In this document: positions 22,901 to 33,073 of the stretch, in pieces
How positions within the stretch are numbered: the stretch's first letter is position 1
Layout of the letters: each line of letters begins with the position of its first letter
DNA from: Quillaja saponaria
Lineage: Eukaryota; Streptophyta; Magnoliopsida; Fabales; Quillajaceae
Length of the DNA stretch: 64,000 bases
Assembly: GCA_029379385.1 (NCBI GenBank)
Contig: CM055617.1
Location: forward strand, 12,991,532-13,055,531
Direction of reading: 5' to 3'
Translations under genes and position numbers: made by a program
Notes under the pieces: model-generated
Told to the model about the DNA's origin: nothing
Databases searched by the model: none
The model's input: the letters and a program-made list of their open reading frames with translations, nothing else

Positions 22901-23691
22901 GTCAGCCTCTCTTTCAAATCAAGTTGAATCACATTTAAGTCTTTAGTATCGCGACTGCATGAAGAAACAGCCTCCAATACAGTCTTTGTAACTTTCAGAA
23001 CATCCAGTTCTTCAGAAACACAAACCCATGCTTTGAGATCGAACCTCTGCTTCACCTTGTCATCATCATAAGCCAATTGGGCTAATGTAGTTTTTCCAAT
23101 CCCACCCATTCCCATGATGGGAATGACAGATATCTTGTTTCCACTTTCATCATCTGATAACAACAAGTTGACTATGACCTCTTTATCTTGTTCCCTGCCA
23201 ACTACATCCGATGCTTCTACCAGAGAAGTTGAAGGGATTGTATCTGACAATTTCTTCCCAACACCCTCTTCAAGTTTAAGAACATCTTTCTCCTTTACAA
23301 TTGATTCGATTCGATCAATAACATCCTGTGTTCTTGATGCTAAGTCTCTGTCATATGAACCAAAATAAGAGGAGAAAAAGTTTTTGTGTACCTCTTTTGC
23401 AGCAGCCCTAGCTCTAGTTGCAATTTCGTCGAGAAGATCATCTGCATGATAGACAGCATCGTTGAGTTCATCGAGCCACTCTTTCACAGCAGGGTCCCGG
23501 ATTTGCTTTTTCTCAGCGTCGTTGAGAACTGGCTTAACTGCAAGTAGAGCTGTCTTCAATCTTCTGAGCAATTTCTCATGATCAAGCTTCTTCCCTTTGA
23601 AGAAGTTGACAACCTCAGGTTTGGTCATCCTATCAAACAAGACAGCAAGAAACGAAGACAGAACAGCTCCTCCAACAACCTCCGCAGCCAT
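19903..23691 (-). CDS. CC-NB-ARC-LRR (CNL) disease resistance protein, RPP13-like protein 1 type
   Basis: This is a complete single-exon immune receptor of 1262 aa, in the usual size range for non-TIR R proteins. The N-terminal Rx-type coiled coil is at about 1-130, with the WLDELNDAVYHADDLLDE version of the EDVID region. NB-ARC spans about 165-500: P-loop GMGGIGKTT at 194-202, RNBS-A with FDLKAWVCVSE, kinase-2 LLVLDDVW at about 269-276 (final W marks the CNL class), RNBS-B GSKIIVTTR at 296-304, GRLPL at 360-364 where GLPL is usual, RNBS-D CFVYCSIFP and MHD at 484-486. LRRs fill about 550-1250. There is no signal peptide or membrane helix, so the protein is intracellular. By family knowledge it switches between ADP- and ATP-bound states on effector sensing and triggers the hypersensitive response; no specific pathogen can be inferred. 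The ATG at 23691 precedes the conserved coiled coil. All switch motifs look intact, so it is probably functional. Confidence 0.97.
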   Translation of the reverse strand: MAAEVVGGAVLSSFLAVLFDRMTKPEVVNFFKGKKLDHEKLLRRLKTALLAVKPVLNDAEKKQIRDPAVKEWLDELNDAVYHADDLLDEIATRARAAAKEVHKNFFSSYFGSYDRDLASRTQDVIDRIESIVKEKDVLKLEEGVGKKLSDTIPSTSLVEASDVVGREQDKEVIVNLLLSDDESGNKISVIPIMGMGGIGKTTLAQLAYDDDKVKQRFDLKAWVCVSEELDVLKVTKTVLEAVSSCSRDTKDLNVIQLDLKERLTGKKFLLVLDDVWNENYDNWEILRRPFNYGAEGSKIIVTTRSEKVALIMQTMPPHHLEPLSEDDCWLLFSKHAFCFSNSNEYPVLEKIGREIIKKCGRLPLAAKSLGGLLRSKSDVEEWNNILKSDIWDISEGECKIIPALRISYHYLPSNLKRCFVYCSIFPKNYIFFKEDLILLWMAENFLLPQKGEKRLEEVGDEYFHDLASRSFFQPKGDRRCGFVMHDLIHDLAKYVAGEFCFMSEGDDVHKFTKKTRYLSYKQKYPVLKDFKGFSEAKYLRTLLSVDQFGSMHLHEKVPNVLFPKLKCLRVLTLSYGDFETLPNSIGELIHLRYLDLSYTIIKELPESVCDLYNLQTLKLYWCGSLIILPSAMPNLINLRHLDIGGSGIKELPKGISELNSLQFLSDFSVGKNKVAAHISELGKLPDLRNMLSIENLEYVVNAKDASEARLKDKKYIEYLELRWGSDTDIDDSRSERDILNQLQPHPSLKSLTIIGYRGTAFPNWLGHVSYNNMCYLDLHGCNYCCLLPSLGQLPFLKILEISLLHGLVTIGPEFYKNDDNSYLTTLFPSLEELNFEDMPIWEEWSSFEGFEGDVFPRLRSLSVINCPRLIRDLPHHLPALKFLDIDGCPNLVSSLPRSPASHTLSIKNCESLQLSQHPEQEKLPRSVRELRIEGCYLVKSVFEAMAMYNNDFTTCLELLSISSCSFAISFPGGCLPTLLKTLEISNCKKFEFPSRMHHHQYRHVSLESLKISKSCDSLTSLGVDAFPNLKTLLIEGCENFASLSVSEGPLQQLDEIVITNCLNFMSFPKEGLLAPCLTHLNVSGCNNLKSLPNEMDSLLPNLKSLRIDYCPEIESFPKGGLPSNLSSLVIGNCDKLVDCRMDWNLRTPLSKLQIYGKYENVESFPEEGLLPTSLTFLSLEKFSSLQKLDNKGMQNLISLEQLHIANCPRLESLTEEKLPGSLIKLTIRECQLLEKGILMKKVEIWPKIAHIRVICVADKIIT

Positions 23692-23722
23692 GGCTTTTCA
23701 AGAGATCTGAACTGAAAAGAAA

Positions 23723-23837
23723 GTCAAATGAACAAAAGAAAAAGAACTTCAAAGATTGCTGAATGTCTACCAAGTCCGTTCCTCTTGACTACTTAAATTG
23801 CTTGAGAAGTAATGGTCAATAACGTGCACCCTTGACT
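23723..23837 (-). promoter_or_regulatory. Cluster of four W-box cores upstream of the CNL
   Basis: TTGAC cores lie at 23723-23727 (minus), 23785-23790 (plus, TTGACT), 23814-23818 (minus, TTGACC) and 23832-23837 (plus, TTGACT). All are within about 150 bp of the start codon at 23691. W-boxes bind WRKY factors and are common in defence-gene promoters. The transcription start is unknown, so some may lie in the 5' UTR. Confidence 0.5.
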
Positions 23838-23959
23838 GTAAGGCTTCTCTTTGAAAAAGGACGAAGTTGAAATTGCAGTCACCTCTTCGATGGCTGAGAA
23901 AGTTCCAGATTCTCTGAAAAAGAATAAAATATTAAATGTGTTGTTGATGGTAATATGTT

Positions 23960-25440
23960 ATCCTGGATAATAATAGCAACATTGAATATTGTGAAAGTTA
24001 CGAAGAAACTGTACTCAAAATTTAATGTTTTGTTGGTGCTAATATTGTTGCCTTTAATGTTTCCTCATAACTGGGTCAGAATGGTTTTTGTTAATTTACT
24101 TTCAAAATAAAGTTTTTATTTGTGCTTTATTTTTGATAACTTAAGATTTGAAATGCAAGATTGCAAGAAATTAGACAAATAATTACTTAAGAGTTGTAAT
24201 TACGGGTCATTATTTATGAATTTTTTTAACGAGAGCTCATATGACACTTGTTAAAGTGATAAATATAAAAATTTTGTATTATTAATTATATTAGTTGACT
24301 ATGATTTTAGTGCTGCGTAATAAATAATTTTTTACTTTTAGAATATTTCAAATTCTAAAACCCTCACTTATTGCACCTTATCAAGTACCCTTTGGACACT
24401 AGTTAAAAAAATCATTTATTTATTCAAAACTCATAATTTAAAAGGCGAAAGACATAAATTGTTGTATAAATATGTGGGTTGTTCTTCAGTAATGCAAATT
24501 GCATAATAACATAGGGCTTCATTGTATCTTAAAGAAAATTCGTTAGAACTATTTTATACCGTTTTGCGGGATAAATTAAACCTGAAAATAATGACTTGGT
24601 CGTGACTTGAAGTCATTACATTCCATATTCTGTTTTTTCTCCACTTTTCAAACTACGGTTCTAATAGTTTTGTAATAAAAATGTTAACATCTACTTATGT
24701 GGGTCTTGACAATTTGATTTTGATCAATTAGTGTCTTGAGATTGTTAAAAATTGTGTATTTGGTTTATTTTTAATATCAAAACAAAAGATGAGTAGATTA
24801 TAATAGTTATTAGTTAATTATCAAGTGGAAAATTGTATGTTTCAATTCAAATTTATTATTTTGTTATTTGATAATTGATGTTGATTGTGTTATGACCTTA
24901 AATTTCTTTGTATGCTTTATTTTAGCAGTAATAAGAATAAAAAATATGTTACACAAACGAATTAGACAACCTTTTTTTTTTTTAATGTAAATTTGTTAAT
25001 ATATGACTCTTAAGCATCATACATAATAAGTAAAAAAATCATTTCAATATAATTACAGGAAAAACTACATTGGCAGTTTAAAATTGTGACCAAAAAAAAA
25101 CTGAAAGTAATTTTTATTTTTATTTTTTTGGTAAGATGGCATGTCATGGTCATCATATTGTTTGGTTATGTTAATTCCTAGTTTATATATTTTTAACTGA
25201 TACTTAAAATTCAGATATATATAAATTTAATTTTTAAGAGATGATAGCAAGTAGAGTAGCATAAATTGTTAGACTATTTATTATTAATTTTTAGTGATAA
25301 AAATGTTGAAGGACTAAAGTAATGGAGGCAAAAGTTTTTAAACTAATTTGCAAGTCAATATTTGTAGTTTTTGAATATCTTGGTTTTGTATTTTTTTGGA
25401 TTAAAAAAAGGGTAAATTTACGAAAGTTGAATTATTTATT
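23960..25440 (-). repeat. Unit P, reference copy: 5' flank of the intact CNL
   Basis: It is shared with 9765-10330 plus 14633-14875, with 6586-6985, and partly with 17418-17450 and 39200-39600. Diagnostic blocks are 'gttgcctttaatgtttcc' (24044), 'attgatgttgat' (24880) and 'tggtcatcatattgtttgg' (25145). This establishes that the dispersed P copies are duplicated CNL promoter-side DNA. Confidence 0.75.
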
Positions 25441-26139
25441 GTTTTTTAGGGAAAATAGAGATTTTGCAATGGCCTTTTGAAAGTGGAATGAAACATTTAA
25501 TTATCCACATAATTATAATTTATAATTTATCTCCAATCAACACTCAATTACATGAGTGATTGACCGGGCAACATTTGATTTAGCTAAATTGTAATTTTGA
25601 GTTCAATCATCATTTATTTACATAATTGTAATTAACTAATCAAGATAAAAATGTTATATTTTAATATCAATTAGCCAAAATTAAGCAATTAATAAACTTA
25701 TAAAATTTTAGTGTCTACTAGAACTTTAGCCTTCCAAATTAATTTATGCAAAGGGAAATATAAAGTGTTTGGATACCTAACAAGAAAACTATAATTTGAT
25801 TTTCAAGAGAATGATCCAGTAAATCAAGAAATCATTTCCACCTATCGGGACTATTTGGTAAACAATACTAAAAAATGTTCAACAAACTAGGTATGATCAT
25901 GAATTTATGTCTCATGTAAACCCCTAAGAAATGAAAGATTCTGAGCAATACTATCATCTACCAAAACATAAAAAGTGAAAATAGGTGTAAAATGAAGAGT
26001 TGATAGCCTTTAAAGTCTAGAATATAATATAGCAAATAATGCTTCCTAATCTAACCATTTTCCTAGAAATGAATACGAGAATCATTTCCAAGTTTAAAGT
26101 TAAGTAAAAGAAAAAAAAAGTGAAAATATATGAATATGA
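25441..26139. other. AT-rich intergenic DNA
   Basis: I recognise no gene or repeat beyond low-complexity sequence. Confidence 0.5.
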
Positions 26140-26600
26140 ATTTTCTGGGAATTGCATGAGAAATATCTACAGCAACAGTAGCATCCCAACTACTTCGTTG
26201 AAAGCCAAACTTACTTTAGACCACAATGTGCCATAAAAAAATTGGCTCAGTGATGAAAACGCAATAACCACGTCTTGCCCACTAACACAATATTTTTGTA
26301 CACCAAATTGACAATTACCCAAACTACCATCTCATTTAGGCTTGCAACAAGCATTCCAATTAACTAAATGATCTATCTTATTCTCACATTCTCCTAATAA
26401 AAGAAAATCATGCATAAGAAGTTATAGGGTATTAGAAATATAACAAGAATTCCCACTAAGAATCGTCCCTAAATATGTCAAAGAAAATTCCTGAATGAGG
26501 CTGCCAACTAAGAATAGAGTAAGCACTTGACATATGACTATTCATATTAATTCTAGCAACCACCACTCTTAATTAACTGAGACCCCGAAACCAAAGTCCA
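26140..26600 (-). pseudogene. LINE (L1-type) ORF2 fragment, C-terminal to reverse transcriptase
   Basis: Minus-strand translation, with frameshifts and stops, gives FLLLGECENKIDHLVNW followed by NACCKPKWDGSLG, the 'HLVNW..VCKPK..GGLG' signature after the plant L1 reverse transcriptase domain. Further on it gives SWDATVAVDISH and IPRKF. An upstream YLGTILSGN-like piece resembles the 'YLGVPLG' block. Only this part of ORF2 survives; the endonuclease, the polymerase core and a poly-A tail are not seen. It lies between unit P and unit H copies in the CNL cluster. The element is inactive. Confidence 0.75.
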
Positions 26601-27119
26601 AAAATTTGAAGGGGGATAAAGGACATTCTTGAAAGTGCATATGATCTTATTCTTATTATTATTATTTTTTATTGATTAGATCACCATAGCATGGTCAAAG
26701 AAATGACTTTCATGGAACAGAATGGAAATGAGGGTAGTGCTACTAAATTACATCTAAAATGGCTAAAATTTTCATACTCACTAACTAGTTAGTTTCTCAA
26801 AAAAAAAAAAAAAGCCCTAAATATTAAATCAAAAGAATATGAAGATTAAAACATCATTTTTTTCCAAAAGTGCCATGCAGTAGTTCATTAGAATTCAAGG
26901 TCTTCAAACACCACCAATTTACATCAAAATAGGGATATTGCTCAGCAATTCAAAGACAAAAGGGATCAATGAAATAAACTGAAGTATTCAAAACTCTTAA
27001 CTCTAAAGTCGGTTACAATCCTTTTCACAAAATAAGATTTGAAGTGCTATCTAGAGACTTTGACATGATACCTACGCTAGAAATTTGCAAGAAACAAGAT
27101 CTTCACGCAATTTCACAAT
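26601..27119. other. Intergenic DNA, nothing recognised
   Basis: Stops are frequent; an A tract lies at 26798-26813. No gene or clear repeat. Confidence 0.5.
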
Positions 27120-28470
27120 GCTGAAACAGTTAGTCAATAATCTCAGGCCTTTGCTTTCTACTGGTTCATCTGTTGCTTACAACACATAGTTAAGATCCCA
27201 GAAGAGTGCAGAAGAAGCAACTTGCAAGATATTAGAAGCATACAATTTGAAGCAAAATTTTAAATGTATCAACATTTTGGTAACTCTATCAATCATGAAA
27301 ACGATGAAAAGAATGGAGATTTTTTTTCATTTTTTTTCTCTCCTGTTGACAAAGAAACAACCAAGAAATATCAACATTATACAATCTTTTTCAACTTTCT
27401 CATGCGTTGCCTTTATCATCAAATCTAGCATACTGTTCCATATTCAAAGCAATGAAATGGAATAGTGGAAAAGAAAAATACAAATTTAAAACACTTCTAT
27501 GTTATCTGCTAAATGCCTTTTCCCCAAGATCCAACGACTGGACCACTACCCCTGCATTAGTGGGAACATAAGAAAGAAGACGAAAAATAGAATCATAGCA
27601 ACCTGTTTTCACCCAACTTTTGTAACCAACCCTGAATCGGCAAGCTAATCCTATCTAATCCCACCAATTCCTACCTTCTATCTAAAATTAGTCATATCAA
27701 TAGCAAAAGCAAAAGCAACCAAAAAATAAATAAAAATCAATCCTCTAAAATGTCCACCATAATCCTTTTTCAAATTATAAGATTTGAAAAACTACCTAGA
27801 AATTTCAACAATGACCTCAAACTGAAGTTTCCCAGACAAAGCATCATAATCCTTTTGATGCAAAAAGATTTGAAGCATGGAAAAAATAGTGTTACAAGTC
27901 ATCAAAACTTCCACACTTGTCCCAAAAAGCTAACAAGAAGAAGAACAATCAATTGATGAATGATGAATCGTTAAGCTTTTAAGCATACCAAGCTATTGTA
28001 CTTCTAGTTTGTAGGACAATGTTGAACCCAAAAAAGGTAGTTGCTAGAAGCCAAAAACAACATGCCAAAGTGAAAAATTCACTTGACATATTGAACCCAA
28101 AAAATGAAGAAAACAGAAGCACCAAATATTAAAGTTGGAAGAGATGAGACACTAAAGTAACTTCAGAAATCTTGGAGAAATTGATGATAAAGACAATGGA
28201 AATATATGATATTACAGTTGAATGGATACATGGTAAATTATAAAAACATTAATGCATAACCAAATCGAGATCAGAAGGTCTTTTTGGCACTCCTCTGTCA
28301 TGTACTGTTTTGAAAAGAAAATATGCAATCATCAATCCTCACCGATAACTTCATAGTCATCCTTGTGTCTCATGATTTCCAATTTCATGTGCACTGACAA
28401 GAAGTTCATGTTACGTCTTTCTTTGAAAAAATGGAGTCCCTATTACCTCATCCTTTAAATTTTAAGAAAA
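27120..28470 (-). repeat. Unit H, second copy with shuffled order
   Basis: 27190-27475 matches 19100-19320, while 27600-28340 matches 18430-19075. The two halves are thus in reversed order relative to the copy beside the intact CNL but keep the same orientation. 28340-28460 continues into sequence shared with 62490-62580 ('ggagtcc..ttacctc'). Confidence 0.7.
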
Positions 28471-28599
28471 AGAGTCCTTGAGGCCATAATTAAATCAGAA
28501 AACATGACAAAATTAAATTGCTACACCAAATTAATGACCAATCACAAACTATTAATATGAAATATACACATTTGGACACATACTTGCCTATGTATTTTA

Positions 28600-29110
28600 A
28601 AGAGTGAAGCTTCCCACAAGATGGTTGGGACATGGAGAGGAACTCTGCTTATATAATCCAAAGATGTATCATTGTAACGTCCAAGTTTAACTAGCATAAG
28701 TACTTTGAAAAAACTAGAACCCTAGACCAAACAGGACTACTAGACCAAGTACCTTAAAAAATCCACAACCCACACTACATGCATTAAAATGTTAGCTTGA
28801 AAGTACTTGATAATTGGTTCCCGTGGATTATATAGCCAAGATCAACTCAGTATACACTCAATGTTGAACCTAGCACATGCCAACCCCACACAATCACAAA
28901 CTGCATGGGGTGTCACAATCATACACCCTTTCTTTTCTTGCTCTTCTTCTCCTCTTCAGCCACTCTTTCTCTTCCCTATCTCTTGCTTGCTGCATCTTAA
29001 TCACTGAAAGAGATGTTGGTACAAATAAACTGAAAGAAAATCTGCAAAGAGCCCAACTAGAAGGAGCATTTAGGAGGCAAGAAATTGGGACATAGATGGT
29101 CAGTAAGTTG
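28600..29110 (-). repeat. Unit T, further copy
   Basis: 28910-29105 matches 19425-19600: 'cttgcttgctgcatcttaat', 'gaaagagatgttggtacaaa', 'gagcccaacta.aaggag', then 'ttgggacatagatggtcagt'. It is non-coding. Confidence 0.7.
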
Positions 29111-30697
29111 TCTCTCGTTTTTTTCTGTCTGTCTGTCGCTATCTCATTGAGTTGGTTTAATTGACAGCATGATGTCGTTAATTTGATTATTTAAAAGAAA
29201 ATGCTAATTACAAAGGATGAGATTGCGCAGGGTGGCGTATCAGCTCAATTCATTGCAGAGAATGTGTCACACATATAATGCAGTATACACGGTCCCTACA
29301 CTACAGTCAGCCACCCTCATGCTTGGGAGGCACTAATTCACCGAGAAAGGAAAGTTTTCAGTTCAACTATTGACAACTTTGATTTGATTAAGTAAATAAA
29401 TCAACAGTTTGGAAATCAACTAATAAAACCAAGATTGGAGTGGACATTATCAACATTGAATGTCAAAATTAGTGCATCTGACTTGCTATTTTCTTGTTTT
29501 CTTTCTAGCTAGTTTGCTTTAGTTTGAATAAGTCAATCTCTTTACTTGATGAAAGAGATTGGTATGAGAGAGTTGCTACATTAGTGCAGGTTGTACTAGT
29601 TAGTGATAGTATCTTAGGAGTTAAATTTGTAAGTTTCGTTATTCATATTTTCTATTTATAATTGTATTCAGAGCTCTGTTTTATACAAGAGCAAGAATTA
29701 TATCTTTTTCTTGAGAGAGTGATTTCTGCTACTTACTTTTCTTGTTTCAATTTTTATTTTATTTTATTTAATACATAAATTTTGTGAAAGCCACATCTAT
29801 TCCAAGATTTGTATTTGTTTGAATGTGAAAGCCACATCTATACCATTTCAAAGCGTGCCGTGATTAACTTTTTTTTTTCGTGTTCATGTCCTGCATTGAT
29901 TAAAAAATGAAAAAAAACCAAAAACAGTTGAATGGACAATCATTATGCACATACTAAATATTTTCCTTGAGCATGGGGGTCGGTCCAACATGCATTATTT
30001 TCAAGCATATGACTAACAATTCTTGGTACGTAGTCATATATTGACTTTTTTTCGTTTCTTTTCAGAATGGTCTTAAAGTACCTATAAATTTTGACAATTT
30101 TGTATCTTTTACAAAAAGCTTTTCTTTTCCTTTACATTTTGTATTTGGGTTTGTATTTGGTCATTCTGTGGGAAAAAATGGATGAAAATGCCAGAATTCT
30201 AATGGTGGTGGGGTATGCTACACTTGGCAGCACCTCAGAAACAGGAAGGAATAGATCAGACAGGAAACTCCTTTCATAATATCTCTGCCTTTTCATCAGA
30301 TCAGATTACTGTTTGGAATACTTTGGCTCCGTTTTGCCAAAAAGTACAGGACAGTGAAGCAGCAATAATTTGCAAAGTTAATTGGAATGATTAATTGGTT
30401 TTGCCGAATAAATAAAGCATCCGAACTATTTTTTTTAATAAAAATGACGATTTAAAGAAATTTGTGGAAAAGATTAAGGACTTGAAAAAAGAAATACAAG
30501 AAAGAGAGAGAGACGTACACCGGTAGCGCAAGCACATTCATTGAGTTCCCATATTCACCATTTTGTGTGGAAGAGAACTACGCAAAGAGGGTAAACATTT
30601 TTGAAATCAGGTTTTTGTTTTTTCAAGGAAAGGGAAACAGAGAGTTCAATTTATTAAATTGATGTTTCTTCTTTTTGCCAGAAATTGAGTGTTCAAT
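29111..30697. other. Intergenic DNA, possible LTR remnant at about 29440-29860
   Basis: A TATA-like stretch ('ctatttataat', about 29650) followed by T-rich DNA resembles LTR architecture, but I found no partner repeat or ends. The short frame at 30178-30278 is not recognisable. Confidence 0.35.
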
Positions 30698-30705
30698 GTT
30701 AATAC

Positions 30706-31091
30706 TCATGCTTGGTTTAGTAATTTCTTTTAGAGAATGCATATGCTTGTGAAGAGCATAAGTCAAATTTTCTATATTTGGTAAAAAAAAAAAAAAAGTT
30801 AGAGTGCTTTTTGTTATAGACATTTAAAAGCTAGGTATAATTTCAAAAGCACTTCAAGAGATGTTTTTAAAAATTGGTTTATGCGCTTAAAAATTTTAAA
30901 AACTTATATAACCTTAACTTTTAATAAAAAAGTCATAGCATTACTAACTCATGCCTAATTTTTTGGCTTCTACTTTTCAAGAATATATTTTATATTATTT
31001 TACTAAAAACTACTACTATGACTTTTTAAAAGCAGCTCTAAGAGAGCTAACATAACACTTCTTAAAAAGTCACAACAATACCAAACGAAAT
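30706..31091. mobile_element. hAT-type MITE, 386 bp, with 8-bp target-site duplication
   Basis: It is flanked by GTTAATAC (30698-30705) and GTTCATAC (31092-31099), 8 bp with one mismatch. The ends share an imperfect inverted TTGGT-type terminus. The paralogous CNL 3' flank at about 1335-1360 has these flanks joined and lacks the element. A partial second copy is at about 1975-2140. There is no coding capacity. Confidence 0.65.
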
Positions 31092-31162
31092 GTTCATACT
31101 ATAAGAAAAAAAGAAAACCTGCTAGGGATGTAATAATATTTAGTACTAATTGGTACCGAAAC

Positions 31163-31541
31163 TAGTACGTCTATTTACCTGCACAGAAAATAAATGCTGA
31201 TGGAAGAGGCTTGCGGAGTTGCAGCTCATGTAATAATTTTGTCCGGCCAAAATTTCACTTTCTTCATATGGATACCTTCTTCAAGCAAATGACATTTTTT
31301 GATGGTGAGTTTGATTAAAGAAGCAGGCAAATTTTCTTCCATCAATGACTCCAAGGCAATTTGCAATATCTAATTGTTCGAGAGATATAATATTTTGTAT
31401 TCCCTTGTTGTCTAATTTTTGGAGACTTGAAAATTGTGTAAGAGAAAGACATTGAGAGAAGTAGGCAACAAGTCCTCCTCCAGAAAGGATTCCACATTTT
31501 CAAATTTACCATAAATCAGAAGTTTGGAGAAAGAAGCAGCC
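31163..31541 (-). pseudogene. CNL 3'-terminal fragment (last LRRs)
   Basis: It aligns with 19852-20255 of the intact gene, corresponding to residues of about 1145-1262. The conserved blocks include the regions coding for KLTIRECQLLEKG, the LISLEQL strand and the VESFPEEG segment. Deletions near 31240 and 31350 break the frame, and similarity stops at 31541. The remaining 90% of the gene is absent. It is followed by an unrelated segment containing a 20-bp inverted repeat. Confidence 0.85.
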
Positions 31542-31557
31542 CTTTAATGGTCCTCAG

Positions 31558-31693
31558 AAAACTTGTATTGCTAGCTCCAGCCTAGCAATAGTAGATGATC
31601 AGCTTCTAAATCCTGATCAGTTATTCTTAGGTGGATGAGATTTTGGGGACATGATAATCAGCAAAGATATCTAGAGCTAGCAATACAAGTTTT
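31558..31693. repeat. Perfect 20-bp inverted repeat with a 96-nt loop
   Basis: The left arm at 31558-31577 (AAAACTTGTATTGCTAGCTC) is the exact reverse complement of 31674-31693. A transcript would fold into a stem. No similarity to a known small RNA is claimed. Confidence 0.8.
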
Positions 31694-32421
31694 GGTTATT
31701 AATTTTGTTGGACTGTGTTTTGCCTTGTAGACCAGTTATGTAAGCATTACAACAAAAGAAATATGAGATACTTGAAGGTATGATGTATGAAATAGAGGTT
31801 TAATTAATTAATGTTGTAATAGAAATATGAGATACTTGTATGTTCAAGATATTGCAGAGCTAGCTAGTAGTAAGAATTCTTCAAACCGAATCCTATGATG
31901 ACAGAATTAGCTAACTAGGAACCTGCAATTATTTTTGTAATTATGGGAAATGTTCAGAGGAAGTTCCACCAATGCAAATGATCTGCTAATTATCAGAACT
32001 CAGAAGATTCCAAGCTTAATTGTGCTTAAAGCATAGAAGAGCAGCTTGGAATTAATATTCATCAGGGTTAATTCCAATTATCTTACTCTCCTTTTCAGAT
32101 CAGTCTTCAATTCCGAGGAACATTAGCGATGCTAACAACCAAGTACCTGATTATATATCTTAATTGCTCTTATAATAGAAGACAACACAGTACTTCTTTG
32201 ATTGTTGGGAATTGGGATAATACTCCAAGTGCAACCATTAACATAAATAATTTTCTTTATATTTAACCATGTACAGGGGTAAATTTTTCTATCTTTTATT
32301 TATTCTTATATTTTCTCATCCATCTCTCTTATTTTCTATAATTTCTCCCTTTGTTATCTTTTGTTTTCCTTTACAGTGTTTGGTAATCAAGAAGAAAGTT
32401 TTACTTTGAGTGTTAGCTTAA
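31694..32421. other. Intergenic DNA, nothing recognised
   Basis: It has a short internal repeat, 'aaatatgagatacttg', at 31758 and 31824. No gene is seen. Confidence 0.5.
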
Positions 32422-32625
32422 CATTTTTAGGCAACTAATTCTGGAGGACGTTGCTCAGTTTTGGGTATGCAAGTGAAAAATACAATGAGCTGCACCTCAT
32501 CATGGTAGCGAGGGAAAAGAAATCATTTTTAGGCAACTAATTCTGGAGGACGTTGCTCAGTTTTGGGTATGCAACTTAAAAACATAATGAGCTGCACCTC
32601 ATCATGGTAGCGAGGGAAAAGAAAA
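32422..32625. repeat. Tandem duplication, 102 bp x 2
   Basis: 32422-32523 and 32524-32625 are nearly identical (catttttaggcaactaattc .. gcgagggaaaagaaa). The unit marks the left edge of duplicated block A; its right part recurs once at 44665 in block B. Confidence 0.9.
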
Positions 32626-33073
32626 AGAAAAATGGAGAAGAAATCTAGATGGACATTAGAAAGAAGAGAAATTGCACCTCATAATGATATCAAGTATACA
32701 ATGGTCCTCTTATTGGTATAAAAAGTACATACAAAAAAATTAACATCACTTTCTTGAAATTTTGAAAATTGCTACTAATAGAGTTGAATGAAACATTCTT
32801 TTTTTAAAAATATAAAGGATACAAAAAGCTGTTGTCCCAAAATAGTTGTTTATGCAAGAAATTAATCTAATTAGAAAAATATAAAACAATTAGCATATAT
32901 ATTGACAGACTTAGATATTTAGACATATATACATCGCATAGCTTAAGATTAAATATTTGGACTTAGTTTGAAGTTCAAAAATCACAAATATTGGATCTGA
33001 AAATTTATATTCATCTTCAATGAATTTTTCTCTTTTACTCTTTCATCTGTCTATTTCCTTGTATCTTCTATAA

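Noticed and set aside
20012..23368. Several plus-strand open frames of 70-142 codons inside the CNL gene
   Set aside because: They are antisense shadows of the 1262-aa receptor and have no recognisable domains.
31095..31110. Possible CACTA terminus (actataagaaaa)
   Set aside because: It is part of the CNL 3' flank, alignable to 1340-1360 where the sequence is 'aatagtttaagaaaa', and there are no subterminal repeats.
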